From NCBI GenBank assembly GCA_963738135.1, contig CAVTVK010000003.1:124001-188000 (forward strand): a DNA stretch of 64,000 nucleotides, written 5' to 3'. Position 1 is the stretch's first letter. The number at the start of each line of letters is the position of its first letter. Shown in pieces: positions 10,618 to 18,876 of this stretch. The stretch comes from Bog-473 sp963738135. Its GTDB lineage: Bacteria > Actinomycetota > Acidimicrobiia > Acidimicrobiales > RAAP-2. The notes beneath the pieces are model-generated. The model did no database searches and was not told the origin of the DNA. It was given only the letters and a program-made list of their open reading frames with translations. Made by a program: the position numbers and the translations under genes.

Positions 10618-12012
10618 TCAGGCCGAGCCGGCACGGATCTTCTGGATGAGCTCGGTGACCTGCTCGTAGATCTGTCGTCGTTCCTGCATCTGGCCGGCGA
10701 TCTTGTCCACGGCGTGGATCACTGTCGTGTGGTCGCGCTTGCCGAAGACGCGTCCGATGGCGGGGTAGCTGTAGTCCGTGAGCTCCCTGGTCAGGTACAT
10801 CGCGACCTGCCGCGCCGTGACGAGCGGCCGGGTGCGGCTCGGGCCGCAGATGGCATCGACCGAGAAGCCGTAACTCGCCGAGGTGGCGTCCAGGATCATC
10901 TGGGGGGTGATCCGGCGCGGCTCGCCGGCGAGGACCAGGTCGGAGAGGACTTTCTCCGCCTGGGCGAGCGAGATCGGCTCCTTGTTCAAGTTGGCGAAGG
11001 CGCAGATGCGGGTCAGGGCCCCCTCGAGCTCCCGGATGTTGTCCTTTACGTGGGACGCGATGAATTCGAGGACGTCGTCGGGCACGTCTTGATGTTCGCT
11101 GAGGGACTTGGAGCGCAAGATGGCCAGCCGGGTCTCGAGGTCGGGCGGGTCGATCTCGGTGATCAGACCCGAGAGGAACCGGCTGCGCAGGCGGTCCTCG
11201 AGCGTCTCGATCGACTTGGGGGGCCGGTCGGAAGTGAGGACGATCTGCTTGGAGGCGCCCTTGAGGTCGTTGTAGGTGTGAAAGAACTCCTCTTGCAGGC
11301 CCTCTTTGCGCTCCATGAACTGCACGTCGTCGATGAGGAGGACGTCGCAGTCCCGGTAACGCCGCTTGAAGGTCAGCGTGGTCGAGGTCCGCAGGGAGTC
11401 CACGAAGTCGTTCATGAAGGTCTCGGTCGTGACGTAGAGGACCTTGCGCCGGGGGTAGTTCTCCGTCACGTAGTTCCCGATGGCGTGGAGGAGGTGGGTC
11501 TTTCCCAGACCGGAATCCCCGTAGATGAACAGCGGGTTGTAGGAACGGCCGGGCGTTTCCGCCACCGCCTGGGCGGCGGCGTGGGCCAAGCGGTTGGACG
11601 AAGCGGCGACGAAGGTCTCGAACGTGAATTTCGTGTCGAGCTGGACGGCAGGCGATTCACGACCCGGACGGGTCGCCGAGGCGCTCGTGACCTGGGCTTC
11701 GGGTTCGGCCGGCAGGCCGAAGACCTGGTCCGTGGAGGGCTGGATCGGGGCCGCCGCCGGCTCGGGTTCCTGGACCTCGAGGCGGCCGCGGACAGGGGCG
11801 CCGACCTCGTTGGCCAGGGTGTCCTCAATCATGGGCAGGTAGCGGGACTCCACCCGTTCCCGGATGAGCCCGTTGGGGACGGAAAGGACGAACTCGCCGT
11901 CCGTGTAGGCCACCGGCTCGATTCCGGAGAGCCAGAGCTGCCAGGTGCTTTCGGACACCTGGTCGCGCAGCGACCCGGTGCAACGTGTCCAAAGATCTCC
12001 GGCCTGGGTCAC
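10618..12012 (-). CDS. dnaA: Chromosomal replication initiator DnaA
   Basis: A 464-residue AAA+ initiator that binds DnaA boxes and opens oriC. Domain I (DLWTRCTGSLRDQVSESTW) is followed by a Pro/Glu/Ala-rich domain II (about 78-125). Walker A is GDSGLGKTH at 165-173 and Walker B VLLIDDVQF. Domain IV has the DNA-binding signature around FGKRDHTTVIHAVDKI. The frame stays open upstream to 12270, but GTG 12012 gives the family N-terminus. It is transcribed toward the candidate origin. Confidence 0.96.
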   Translation of the reverse strand: MTQAGDLWTRCTGSLRDQVSESTWQLWLSGIEPVAYTDGEFVLSVPNGLIRERVESRYLPMIEDTLANEVGAPVRGRLEVQEPEPAAAPIQPSTDQVFGLPAEPEAQVTSASATRPGRESPAVQLDTKFTFETFVAASSNRLAHAAAQAVAETPGRSYNPLFIYGDSGLGKTHLLHAIGNYVTENYPRRKVLYVTTETFMNDFVDSLRTSTTLTFKRRYRDCDVLLIDDVQFMERKEGLQEEFFHTYNDLKGASKQIVLTSDRPPKSIETLEDRLRSRFLSGLITEIDPPDLETRLAILRSKSLSEHQDVPDDVLEFIASHVKDNIRELEGALTRICAFANLNKEPISLAQAEKVLSDLVLAGEPRRITPQMILDATSASYGFSVDAICGPSRTRPLVTARQVAMYLTRELTDYSYPAIGRVFGKRDHTTVIHAVDKIAGQMQERRQIYEQVTELIQKIRAGSA

Positions 12013-12017
12013 TGCGA

Positions 12018-12068
12018 GTTCCGAACGCCCCTTCTCCCCCCTCGGCGTCCAGCTAGCAAGTTCGGAAC
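12018..12068. promoter_or_regulatory. Inverted pair GTTCCGAAC / GTTCGGAAC ahead of dnaA
   Basis: GTTCCGAAC (12018-12026) and its exact reverse complement GTTCGGAAC (12060-12068) are 33 nt apart. Each is itself a GTTC-N-GAAC palindrome. The nearer copy ends 5 nt before the dnaA start codon. This looks like a regulator site for dnaA; the binding protein is unknown. The remaining dnaA-rpmH gap (to 12259) shows nothing else I recognise. Confidence 0.4.
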
Positions 12069-12259
12069 GATCCTCGGTACGGGTAATTGGATGAACGTAC
12101 ACCGTGCCAGGCGGTGCGACTAGAGGCCATCGGCAAATCGCGCCTAACATGGCAGGACTCGCCGCCGGCGGCCGGAATCGATTCGAAGGCCGAGGCATGG
12201 AACCTGCGAAGAACCGGCTCCGGATTTGCCGTATGGCCGTTGCGAAAGGCTGAATTGAC

Positions 12260-12394
12260 GTGAAGCGCACTTATCAACCGAACACCCGGAAACGGGCTCG
12301 CACCCACGGGTTCCGCAAGCGCATGTCGACCCGGGCGGGGCGGGCCATTTTGAAGTCGCGGCGGCTCAAGGGGCGCCACCGTCTCACCGTCTGA
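12260..12394 (+). CDS. rpmH: 50S ribosomal protein bL34
   Basis: A 44-residue basic protein starting KRTYQPNTRKRARTHGFRKR and ending KGRHRLTV, the full bL34 pattern. It begins with GTG 12260 and ends 9 nt before rnpA, the near-universal rpmH-rnpA pair. It is the first gene diverging from dnaA, so transcription here runs away from the origin. Confidence 0.96.
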   Translation: MKRTYQPNTRKRARTHGFRKRMSTRAGRAILKSRRLKGRHRLTV

Positions 12395-12403
12395 AGGCCT
12401 CCG

Positions 12404-12763
12404 GTGCCTGCACGGACGGTCGGACGCATCACCCGCCGCGCGGCGTTCGCCGAGCTGCAACGCTCACGTGCGCGTGGGGCCAGTGGCCCGGTGCGGGTGA
12501 CGTTCGTGCCGGCTCCCACCGATGAACAGGGCGTCTTTCCCCAGGTGGGGTACGCAATTGGTCGGCACTGCGGCACTGCGGTGGTGCGCAATTCGCTTCG
12601 GCGCCGGGCCCGCGAGATCGTGCGGGCCACGGCCCCGACCCTGCCTCGCGGGAGCTACCTGGTGCGACTGAAGCCGGACGCGGCCGCGCTGGAGGCCCCG
12701 GTGTTCCGTCACGACGTGGCAACTGCTCTGGTGAGGGCCGGACGGGGACGGGGGCCGGAATGA
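12404..12763 (+). CDS. rnpA: Ribonuclease P protein component
   Basis: A 119-residue basic protein subunit of RNase P, which matures tRNA 5' ends. The signature RNSLRRRAREIVR lies near residue 62, after the GYAIGRHCGTAVV strand. The GTG start at 12404 gives ARTVGRITRRAAF, a typical N-terminus. Its stop overlaps the yidD start (ATGA). Confidence 0.93.
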   Translation: MPARTVGRITRRAAFAELQRSRARGASGPVRVTFVPAPTDEQGVFPQVGYAIGRHCGTAVVRNSLRRRAREIVRATAPTLPRGSYLVRLKPDAAALEAPVFRHDVATALVRAGRGRGPE

Positions 12764-13032
12764 GCCGACCCGAGAGCAGCCAGAGCCTGCCTGTTCGGAT
12801 GGCCGTGGCGCTCGTGACCTGGTACCAGGGCGCCGCCTCGGGGCGGGTGTCCCCCTGTCGCTTCTACCCGAGCTGCTCCACGTACGCCGCCGAGGCCTTC
12901 ACGGTCCACGGGTTCTGGCGCGGCCTGGCCCTGAGCGCTCGACGACTGCTGCGCTGCCGTCCCTTCGGGCCCCACGGCGTGGACCTGGTGCCGGTGCGAG
13001 TCCACGCCCATGAACGGAGCCGTCCGTGCTGA
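12760..13032 (+). CDS. yidD: Membrane protein insertion efficiency factor YidD
   Basis: A 90-residue protein with the YidD signatures CRFYPSCSTYAAEAF and RRLLRCRPFGPHGVDLVPV. YidD is a small peripheral membrane protein aiding YidC-dependent insertion. It overlaps rnpA at its start and yidC at its end, forming a coupled rpmH-rnpA-yidD-yidC run. Confidence 0.93.
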   Translation: MSRPESSQSLPVRMAVALVTWYQGAASGRVSPCRFYPSCSTYAAEAFTVHGFWRGLALSARRLLRCRPFGPHGVDLVPVRVHAHERSRPC

Positions 13033-14225
13033 GCCACCCCGTCCTGGCAGAGAATTCCCTGTTCAAGCTGGTCGGGGAGATCTTCCATCCCCTCTTCGAG
13101 CTGTTCGGGTACATCCTCGCCGGCCTCTACTCCGTCTGGCCCAACTACGGCTTCGCCATCACCGGGCTGACGATCATCATCATGCTGGCGCTGACGCCGG
13201 TGACGGTGAAGAGCACCAAGTCGATGCTGGCCATGCAGCGCCTGCAACCGGAAATGAAGAAACTCCAGGCCAAGTACAAGGGTCCGGAGAACCGGGAGCT
13301 CCTCAACCAGGAGATGATGAAGCTCTACAAGGAGAACGGGACGAGCCCCTTCGGGGCCTGCCTCCCCAGTCTCCTGCAGATGCCCTTCCTCATCGTCCTG
13401 TACTCGCTGATCCGCGGGCTGTCGTACGTGGTGCCCAAGGGTGACACCTATACGAACGCGGCTGGACACACAGTCAAGTGCCTCGCAAAGGCTGGTTGTG
13501 CCTCGCCGCGTTACATCCCGACCAGCTCGCAAATGCACCAATCACTGGTGGCCAGTAATGGCCAAATGCACTGGTGGTTCGGCATGGATTTGTCGTCCTC
13601 CCCGAGAGCCGTGTTCCACGGCGGAGTGCATCTCATTCCGTACCTGGTCCTTATTGCCGCAGCCATGTTCTTGCAGTACTACCAAATGAAGCAGATGAAC
13701 AGCCGCAATCCTCAGGCTGCTGCGGCGAATCCACAGATGCAATCAATGCAGAAGTTTTTCCCATTGATCTTCGGTTTCATTTACCTAAATGTGCCAGCGG
13801 GAGCAACTATTTACATGGTCGTATCATCGGCCATGCGCATCGCAACGCAGGAATTCATGTTCCGTACCGGCATGGTGACCCCGGTCGTCCATGAGCGAGA
13901 GATCGGCTCGGGCGCCAAGGAGGGATCCGCCGCCAAGGAGAAGGAGAAACCCGAGAAACCCGCTCCCCCTCCGAAGCCGGCCAAGAAGGCGTCGAAGGCG
14001 ACGGACGGCACGGCGGCCGCCAAGGCCACACTGCCGCCGTCGAAGAGCAGCTCCAAGACCAACGGCGCCAAGACGAACGGCCGGACGCCGACCAACGGAA
14101 AAAAGCCGTCTGCGGGAAAGCAAACGACAAACGGGTCGGCGACCAACGGCGACAACGTCGAGGACCAACCTGCACCCAAGGCCCACCCGCGGTCGCGCTC
14201 GAAGCGGACACGAAAGGCTCGATAA
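13026..14225 (+). CDS. yidC: Membrane protein insertase YidC/OxaI
   Basis: A 399-residue insertase. Membrane segments appear near 30-65 (FAITGLTIIIMLALTPV), 115-140 (FLIVLYSLIRGL), 205-225 (LIPYLVLIAAAMFLQYY) and 250-275 (FFPLIFGFIYLNVPAGATIY). The cytoplasmic loop has KSMLAMQRLQPEMKKLQAKY. The last 105 residues are a Lys/Ala/Pro/Asn-rich basic tail with repeated TNG units, likely disordered and possibly ribosome-facing. The GTG start at 13026 overlaps yidD. Its middle part (13440-13850) is visibly AT-richer than its surroundings. Confidence 0.94.
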   Translation: MLSHPVLAENSLFKLVGEIFHPLFELFGYILAGLYSVWPNYGFAITGLTIIIMLALTPVTVKSTKSMLAMQRLQPEMKKLQAKYKGPENRELLNQEMMKLYKENGTSPFGACLPSLLQMPFLIVLYSLIRGLSYVVPKGDTYTNAAGHTVKCLAKAGCASPRYIPTSSQMHQSLVASNGQMHWWFGMDLSSSPRAVFHGGVHLIPYLVLIAAAMFLQYYQMKQMNSRNPQAAAANPQMQSMQKFFPLIFGFIYLNVPAGATIYMVVSSAMRIATQEFMFRTGMVTPVVHEREIGSGAKEGSAAKEKEKPEKPAPPPKPAKKASKATDGTAAAKATLPPSKSSSKTNGAKTNGRTPTNGKKPSAGKQTTNGSATNGDNVEDQPAPKAHPRSRSKRTRKAR

Positions 14226-14228
14226 CGC

Positions 14229-15239
14229 GTGGAGTGGGTTGAGGTGGCGGGCAAGACCGTCGAAGAAGCGACCGAACAAGCACTTGATCAGCTCGGGGTC
14301 GCCGTCGGCGACGCCGAAGTGATCGTGGTGGACGAACCGAAGACCGGGCTCTTCGGACGCGTCCGGGTCGAGGCGCGGGTCCGGGCGCGGGTTCGTCCCG
14401 TCGGGGCCCGGCCCCGGAGGGAGCGGGCGCGGCGGGGCGGGGGGAATAAGTCGGGTCAGGGCAGCCAGGGCACCCGCCAAGGCGGCCAAAGGTCCTCAGC
14501 GGGCGCTTCCGGACGGGATCAGAGCGAGAGCGCCGACTCGAACGGTTCGGGTGCCGTGAGCAGCAACGGCGCGAGCACGACGACGGCAGGCACGGGGAGC
14601 GGCACGAGCCGCTCTGCCAGGCGCCGACGGAATCGCAGCAAGGCGACGAGCACCGGCGCGGCGTCGGTGGAAGGCTCGAGGGACGGCGCAGGGAACGGCT
14701 CGGGGCGGCCGTCGGCCCAGAAGACTCCGCAGCGGAGCACCGAAGCGAAGGAGACAGTAGACATGGCCGAAGGAATGACGCTCGAGGAACAGGGCGAGGT
14801 CGGGCGGGCATTCGTGGCCGATCTCCTCAGCGAATTTGGCATGGAGGGGACGGTCGAGACCCGCCTTCTGGACGAGGACACCGTAGAGATCGCCGCTCTC
14901 GGCGAGGACCTGGGGATCTTGGTGGGCCCTCGGGGATCCACTCTGGCTGCTCTGCAGGACCTGACCAGGGCCGTGGTCCAGCGGCAGTGCCCGTCGCGGA
15001 CAGACCGCATTTTGGTGGATGTCGCGGGCTATCGGGAGCGGCGTTCCGCCGCTCTCAAGCGGTTCAGTGTGCAGATCGCCCAGGAGGTGCTGGCCTCGGG
15101 TCAGGAGAAGGCCCTCGAGCCGATGAGCCCAGCTGACCGCAAGGCCGTGCACGACGCCATCAACGAGATGTCTGGGGTCGAGACCCGTTCCGAGGGTGAG
15201 GATCCCAACCGCCACATCGTCATCGCTCCAGCGAGCTGA
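14229..15239 (+). CDS. khpB: Jag/KhpB family RNA-binding protein
   Basis: A 336-residue protein with a Jag-N domain (EWVEVAGKTVEEATEQALDQ, then DEPKTGLFGRVRVEARV), a Gly/Ser/Arg-rich linker (about 55-175), a KH domain (about 195-265, LGILVGPRGSTLAALQDLT) and a C-terminal R3H domain (LEPMSPADRKAVHDAINEM). Jag/KhpB proteins bind RNA with KhpA and affect cell-wall growth in Gram-positives. It starts 3 nt after yidC, matching the usual yidC-jag-rsmG order. The long linker is unusual in length but typical of high-GC actinobacteria. Confidence 0.9.
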   Translation: MEWVEVAGKTVEEATEQALDQLGVAVGDAEVIVVDEPKTGLFGRVRVEARVRARVRPVGARPRRERARRGGGNKSGQGSQGTRQGGQRSSAGASGRDQSESADSNGSGAVSSNGASTTTAGTGSGTSRSARRRRNRSKATSTGAASVEGSRDGAGNGSGRPSAQKTPQRSTEAKETVDMAEGMTLEEQGEVGRAFVADLLSEFGMEGTVETRLLDEDTVEIAALGEDLGILVGPRGSTLAALQDLTRAVVQRQCPSRTDRILVDVAGYRERRSAALKRFSVQIAQEVLASGQEKALEPMSPADRKAVHDAINEMSGVETRSEGEDPNRHIVIAPAS

Positions 15240-15249
15240 TCGGGCGCCG

Positions 15250-15918
15250 GTGCCCGGCGCCGGCGAGGGGGGTCACTCCCCCACCCTCCTGTACGACCTC
15301 CTCGGTGAGGCGCGCAGTCTGGGGTTTCTGGGTCCAGGCCCGTTGGAACCACAGATCCGGCACGCCGAGGGCTTCGGGGCCATCGCCCACCGACTGTTTC
15401 CCGACGACCCCCCGCGGCTGGTTGACCTGGGCGCCGGAGGCGGCCTGCCCGGGCTCGTCCTGGCTGCTGAGTGGCCCGAGGCCACCGTGGCGCTGCTGGA
15501 GGTGAACGGTCGCCGAGCCGCCTTTCTGCGCCGGGCGGTCGAGCGATTGCGCCTGGGCGACCATGTCTCGGTTCTTGAGGAGCGGGCCGAAGTCTGCGGG
15601 CGGGCCGCCGGCATGAGGGCGGGTTTCGACGGAGTAGTGGCCCGCTCCTTCGGCCGGCCGGCCGTGGTCGCCGAGTGCGCCTCTCCCCTTCTCAGGGTCG
15701 GAGGGTGGCTGCTGGTGTCCGAGCCGCCCCGCTCGGAGGCCGAGGCGCGGGACGATCAGGACCGTCGCTGGCCGCCCGCCCCACTCAGTAAGCTGGGCCT
15801 TGAACCGGCCTCGGTTCTCCATGAGGGGTATGAGTACCGCACCCTGATGCAGGCGCGGCCGTGCCCGGACCGCTTTCCCCGCCGCAACGGCGTCCCGGCC
15901 AAGAAGCCCCTCTTCTGA
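15250..15918 (+). CDS. rsmG: 16S rRNA (guanine-527-N7)-methyltransferase RsmG
   Basis: A 222-residue SAM-dependent methyltransferase acting on G527 of 16S rRNA. Motif I is RLVDLGAGGGLPGLVLA near residue 66, followed by the acidic VALLEVNGRRAAFLRRAVERL; ARSFGRPAVVAECASPLL is a later family block. GTG 15250 was chosen because it is 10 nt after khpB and yields the usual length; a start at 15196 is possible. The spacing suggests co-transcription with khpB. Confidence 0.9.
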   Translation: MPGAGEGGHSPTLLYDLLGEARSLGFLGPGPLEPQIRHAEGFGAIAHRLFPDDPPRLVDLGAGGGLPGLVLAAEWPEATVALLEVNGRRAAFLRRAVERLRLGDHVSVLEERAEVCGRAAGMRAGFDGVVARSFGRPAVVAECASPLLRVGGWLLVSEPPRSEAEARDDQDRRWPPAPLSKLGLEPASVLHEGYEYRTLMQARPCPDRFPRRNGVPAKKPLF

Positions 15919-16253
15919 GTGGCCGGGCCCCCGCCCTGGCGTCGAAGCCCATGAGTCACGACCAGTGGGCCCCTCGAGGACAGAGCCGAGCCTGGCGGGT
16001 CCTCTGGGTGTCGATGGTGGAGGAGATCGGGACCTGGTGTCGCTCGGTCAGCCGGCCACCCCAGGGTGTCCGGACCCGGCTGGCCGATCACGGCTGTGGT
16101 CAGAGGGCGCCCAGGACAAAGCGGAAGCGCCCGACGTGCCGGCGGCCTCGGGGCTTGGACCCGCGGGCACGACCGATTCAGAGCCCCGACGGCCGTGATC
16201 GTGATTTGGCGCAAAGACGCCGGCCGCGGGTGCCGAGAATCGTGACATGAGGA
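15919..16253. other. Non-coding spacer between rsmG and the parS sites
   Basis: A stretch of 335 bp without a convincing gene. Open frames exist on both strands but lack recognisable domains and plausible starts. No tRNA-like cloverleaf was seen. It may hold the rsmG terminator, though no clear hairpin with a T-run is present. Confidence 0.5.
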
Positions 16254-16269
16254 TGTTCCACGTGAAACG
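16254..16269 (+). other. parS: parS centromere site 1
   Basis: TGTTCCACGTGAAACG matches the ParB-binding consensus TGTTTCACGTGAAACA at 14 of 16 positions and keeps the central CACGTG. It lies upstream of parA and is paired with an inverted copy 47 bp away. Confidence 0.88.
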
Positions 16270-16300
16270 GGAAAATGAATCAGCGGCACCCTCGAGGCGG

Positions 16301-16316
16301 GGTTTCACGTGGAACA
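16301..16316 (-). other. parS: parS centromere site 2 (inverted copy)
   Basis: GGTTTCACGTGGAACA is a 14/16 match to parS and is the reverse complement of site 1 with one difference. It lies just upstream of the parA promoter candidate, so ParB bound here could also affect parAB transcription. Confidence 0.88.
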
Positions 16317-16326
16317 ATCTCAACTC

Positions 16327-16355
16327 TTGACCTCAGGACGCTGGCAGGCCAGGAT
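16327..16355 (+). promoter_or_regulatory. Putative parA promoter
   Basis: TTGACC (16327-16332) and CAGGAT (16350-16355) are separated by 17 nt, resembling actinobacterial sigma-70 promoters. Transcription would start near 16362, about 30 nt before ATG 16392, which supports that start for parA. Confidence 0.45.
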
Positions 16356-16391
16356 AGGCCTCGTGCGGCGGCGATACGAGAGTCCTACCTG

Positions 16392-17777
16392 ATGCGCATC
16401 AGACGCCGGGACAGAGACCCGGCCGAGGCAGCAGGTGCAAACGAGTCGCGAACAGGGCCCTACGACTACGACCAGGAAGGGGCCCGCGTTGCGGACCCCG
16501 CCGGCCCTCTCACCGACCGGGGCGCGGCCGATGCCGCGCCGACCGATGCCGCGCCGACCGGAGACCCGGCGAGCGCTCTGGTGGAGACGGCAACCTCTCC
16601 CCCGGTGGCGGACGGTGGCTCGACCTCCGCCGAGCCCGCTGCGCCCCGGGCGACCGCCTCGGCGAGCGCCGAGCCGACGGTGCCCGCCCAAGAGGTCTCC
16701 GAGCCGGCTGTGGCCGCACCGGAGGTCGTCGCGGCGGCGTCGCCCGCCCCCGGGTCCGACGGCGCGCCATCCGCACCAGAGCCGGTGCCCACCCCCACAG
16801 AGGGGACTCCGCCGGGTCCGGCCGTGACACCTGGGGACGACCCCGAGCCCGTGGCTGTGGCCGCAGAGGCCTCTGTCGTGGCGCCGGCGCCTCCGGCCGC
16901 GAAACCCGCTTCTCCCGTTGCGAAGCACGCCATGCGAGCCCCCTCCATCGGGGACGAGGCCACGGAGCTGCTGAACGGGTCCAAGCCGGCGCCACGGGAG
17001 TTGCCCCGGATCATCGCCATCGCCAACCAGAAGGGTGGCGTGGGCAAGACCACCACCACCGTGAACCTTGGGGCGGCACTGGCCGAGCTCGACTACCGGG
17101 TGCTGGTCATCGATCTCGACCCACAGGGCAACGCCACGACGGGTCTGGGCGTGGAGGCCCGCAACTTCGAGCTCTCGATGTACGACGTGATCATGCGGGA
17201 TCAGCCCCTCGAAGATTGCATCGAGCCGACCAGCGTCAAGAACCTCTTCGTCGCCCCGGCCACCATCGATCTGGCCGGTGTCGAGATCGAGCTCGTTCCG
17301 GCGTTCAGCCGGGAGTTGAAGTTGAAGAGAGCCATAGACACGGTGGTCGACGACTTCGACTTCGTCCTGATCGACTGCCCGCCGTCATTGGGGCTCATCA
17401 CGGTCAACGGGCTGGCGGCGGCCGACGAGGTCCTCGTCCCCATTCAATGCGAGTACTACGCCCTCGAGGGGCTGAGCCAGCTGCTGCGGAATGTGAACCT
17501 GGTCTCGACGAACCTCAACCAGACCCTGGAGGTCAGCACAATTGTGTTGACCATGTTCGACGCCCGCACCCGACTTTCGGTCGATGTGGCCAACGAGGTG
17601 CGGGAGCACTTCTCCGGGCGGGTCTGCCGTGCGGTGATCCCACGCACGGTCCGCCTGTCTGAAGCGCCCTCCTTCGGTCAACCCATCACGGTGTTCGATC
17701 CTGCCTCGCGGGGCGCCGTGGCCTACCGCGAGCTGGCCAAGGAGGTGAGCAATGGCGCGCCGCAGCGGTCTCGGTAA
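16392..17777 (+). CDS. parA: Chromosome partitioning ATPase ParA
   Basis: A 461-residue ParA/Soj ATPase that moves ParB-parS complexes. The deviant Walker A is NQKGGVGKTTTT at about 210-221, followed by VIDLDPQGNATTGLG and DFVLIDCPPSLGLITVN; the PRTVRLSEAPSFGQPI block is typical of chromosomal ParA. About 205 residues rich in Ala, Pro, Glu and Thr precede the ATPase, far longer than usual. The frame stays open upstream to ATG 16275, but that start would place parS site 2 and the promoter inside the gene. Its 3' end overlaps parB. Confidence 0.92.
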   Translation: MRIRRRDRDPAEAAGANESRTGPYDYDQEGARVADPAGPLTDRGAADAAPTDAAPTGDPASALVETATSPPVADGGSTSAEPAAPRATASASAEPTVPAQEVSEPAVAAPEVVAAASPAPGSDGAPSAPEPVPTPTEGTPPGPAVTPGDDPEPVAVAAEASVVAPAPPAAKPASPVAKHAMRAPSIGDEATELLNGSKPAPRELPRIIAIANQKGGVGKTTTTVNLGAALAELDYRVLVIDLDPQGNATTGLGVEARNFELSMYDVIMRDQPLEDCIEPTSVKNLFVAPATIDLAGVEIELVPAFSRELKLKRAIDTVVDDFDFVLIDCPPSLGLITVNGLAAADEVLVPIQCEYYALEGLSQLLRNVNLVSTNLNQTLEVSTIVLTMFDARTRLSVDVANEVREHFSGRVCRAVIPRTVRLSEAPSFGQPITVFDPASRGAVAYRELAKEVSNGAPQRSR

Positions 17778-18705
17778 GGGCCTCAGTGCCCTGATCCCGG
17801 GTGAGGCGACGGGGGAGTCCGACTCTCTCCTTCGGGTCGTGCCTATTTCGCATATCCGGCCGAACGCCTACCAACCCCGGAGCCACTTCGACGAGGAGTC
17901 GATGGGAGCCCTGGCGGCTTCCATCCGTGAGGTCGGTCTTCTCCAGCCCGTGCTGGTACGTCAGCTCGAAGACGAAGAGGACAGTTACGAGCTCATCGCG
18001 GGGGAGCGGCGCTGGCGTGCGGCGCGGCGGGCCGGCCTGCAGACCATCCCCGTGCTGGTTCAGGTGGCCGACGACGTGGCCAGCCTGGAGCAAGCGCTGG
18101 TCGAGAACCTCCACCGGGTCGATCTCAACGCCCTTGAGGAGGCGGCGGCGTACCAACAGCTCATCGACGAGTTCGGGTTGACCCACGAGCAGGTGGCGAC
18201 CCGGATGGGCAAGGGCCGGGCCACCGTCACCAACACGCTGCGGCTGCTGCAACTGCCCGCTGGCGCCCAGCGGGCCCTGGCCGAGCGGACCATTTCAGCC
18301 GGTCACGCCCGGGCGCTGCTGGGGACGCCCGACCGGGCTCTGCAGGAGAAGATGGTCGAGCAAATCATTGAGGAGGGGTTGACGGTTCGGGCGGTGGAGG
18401 AGCTGGTGCGCCAGGGAGGGTCCGAGTTGAGGGTGGTCCCTGACACCCCTGATGCGGCCGAGGAGACGGCCGCGGTCACGGGGACTTCCCCGGCGGTCAC
18501 GGAAACGAGCAACCGCCGAGCCACGGTGCGCAAGCTGCCCGAGCCCGGCGTGCTCGAGCTCGAGGACCTCTTGTCGACCTACCTCAACACCCGGGTGAAG
18601 GTCGATATCCAGAACCGGAGGGGCCGCCTGGTGGTCGAGTTCGCCACCCTCGAGGACCTCGAGCGCATCTACCGGGCCATGGTCGGTGACGGAGGCGTCG
18701 CGTAG
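17752..18705 (+). CDS. parB: Chromosome partitioning protein ParB
   Basis: A 317-residue ParB/Spo0J CTP-dependent clamp. The N-terminus ARRSGLGKGLSALIPG is the region that stimulates ParA. The CTP-binding boxes are visible as LIAGERRWRAARRAG and ENLHRVDLNALEEA; the latter usually reads ENLQRxDLNP. The DNA-binding HTH lies near 140-165 (EQVATRMGKGRATVTNTLRL). ATG 17752 lies 26 bp inside parA, so expression is coupled. Its cognate parS sites are 1.5 kb upstream. Confidence 0.95.
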   Translation: MARRSGLGKGLSALIPGEATGESDSLLRVVPISHIRPNAYQPRSHFDEESMGALAASIREVGLLQPVLVRQLEDEEDSYELIAGERRWRAARRAGLQTIPVLVQVADDVASLEQALVENLHRVDLNALEEAAAYQQLIDEFGLTHEQVATRMGKGRATVTNTLRLLQLPAGAQRALAERTISAGHARALLGTPDRALQEKMVEQIIEEGLTVRAVEELVRQGGSELRVVPDTPDAAEETAAVTGTSPAVTETSNRRATVRKLPEPGVLELEDLLSTYLNTRVKVDIQNRRGRLVVEFATLEDLERIYRAMVGDGGVA

Positions 18706-18735
18706 TTCACGCAACTGTCAAGGGGCGGTACAGCT

Positions 18736-18768
18736 TCATCCACAACCTGTGCATGACGTTGTGGATTG
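18736..18768. other. Pair of DnaA-box-like motifs downstream of parB
   Basis: In the 171-bp gap between the converging parB and amidase genes, TCATCCACA (18736-18744, plus strand) and CAATCCACA (18760-18768, minus strand) face each other. The same two 9-mers occur in the dnaN-dnaA gap. They match TTATCCACA at 8/9 and 7/9. Titration of DnaA or a chance pair are both possible. Confidence 0.35.
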
Positions 18769-18876
18769 TCACTTCGTTCACCTGCCGGAAGCTTTGATCG
18801 CGTAACGGTCGCCCAGGTCGCACGGGTGCCAGGTCGACACGCATGTGGCAATTTCGTGCGTTGTGATTACCGGTAA

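Noticed and set aside
12013..12270. Longer DnaA starting at 12270
   Set aside because: The added 86 residues lack similarity to DnaA domain I, which begins right at GTG 12012, and would overlap the rpmH start.
15919..16253. Open frames on both strands between rsmG and parS
   Set aside because: No recognisable domain, no Shine-Dalgarno or leaderless box, and Arg/Pro-rich composition typical of GC-rich shadow frames.
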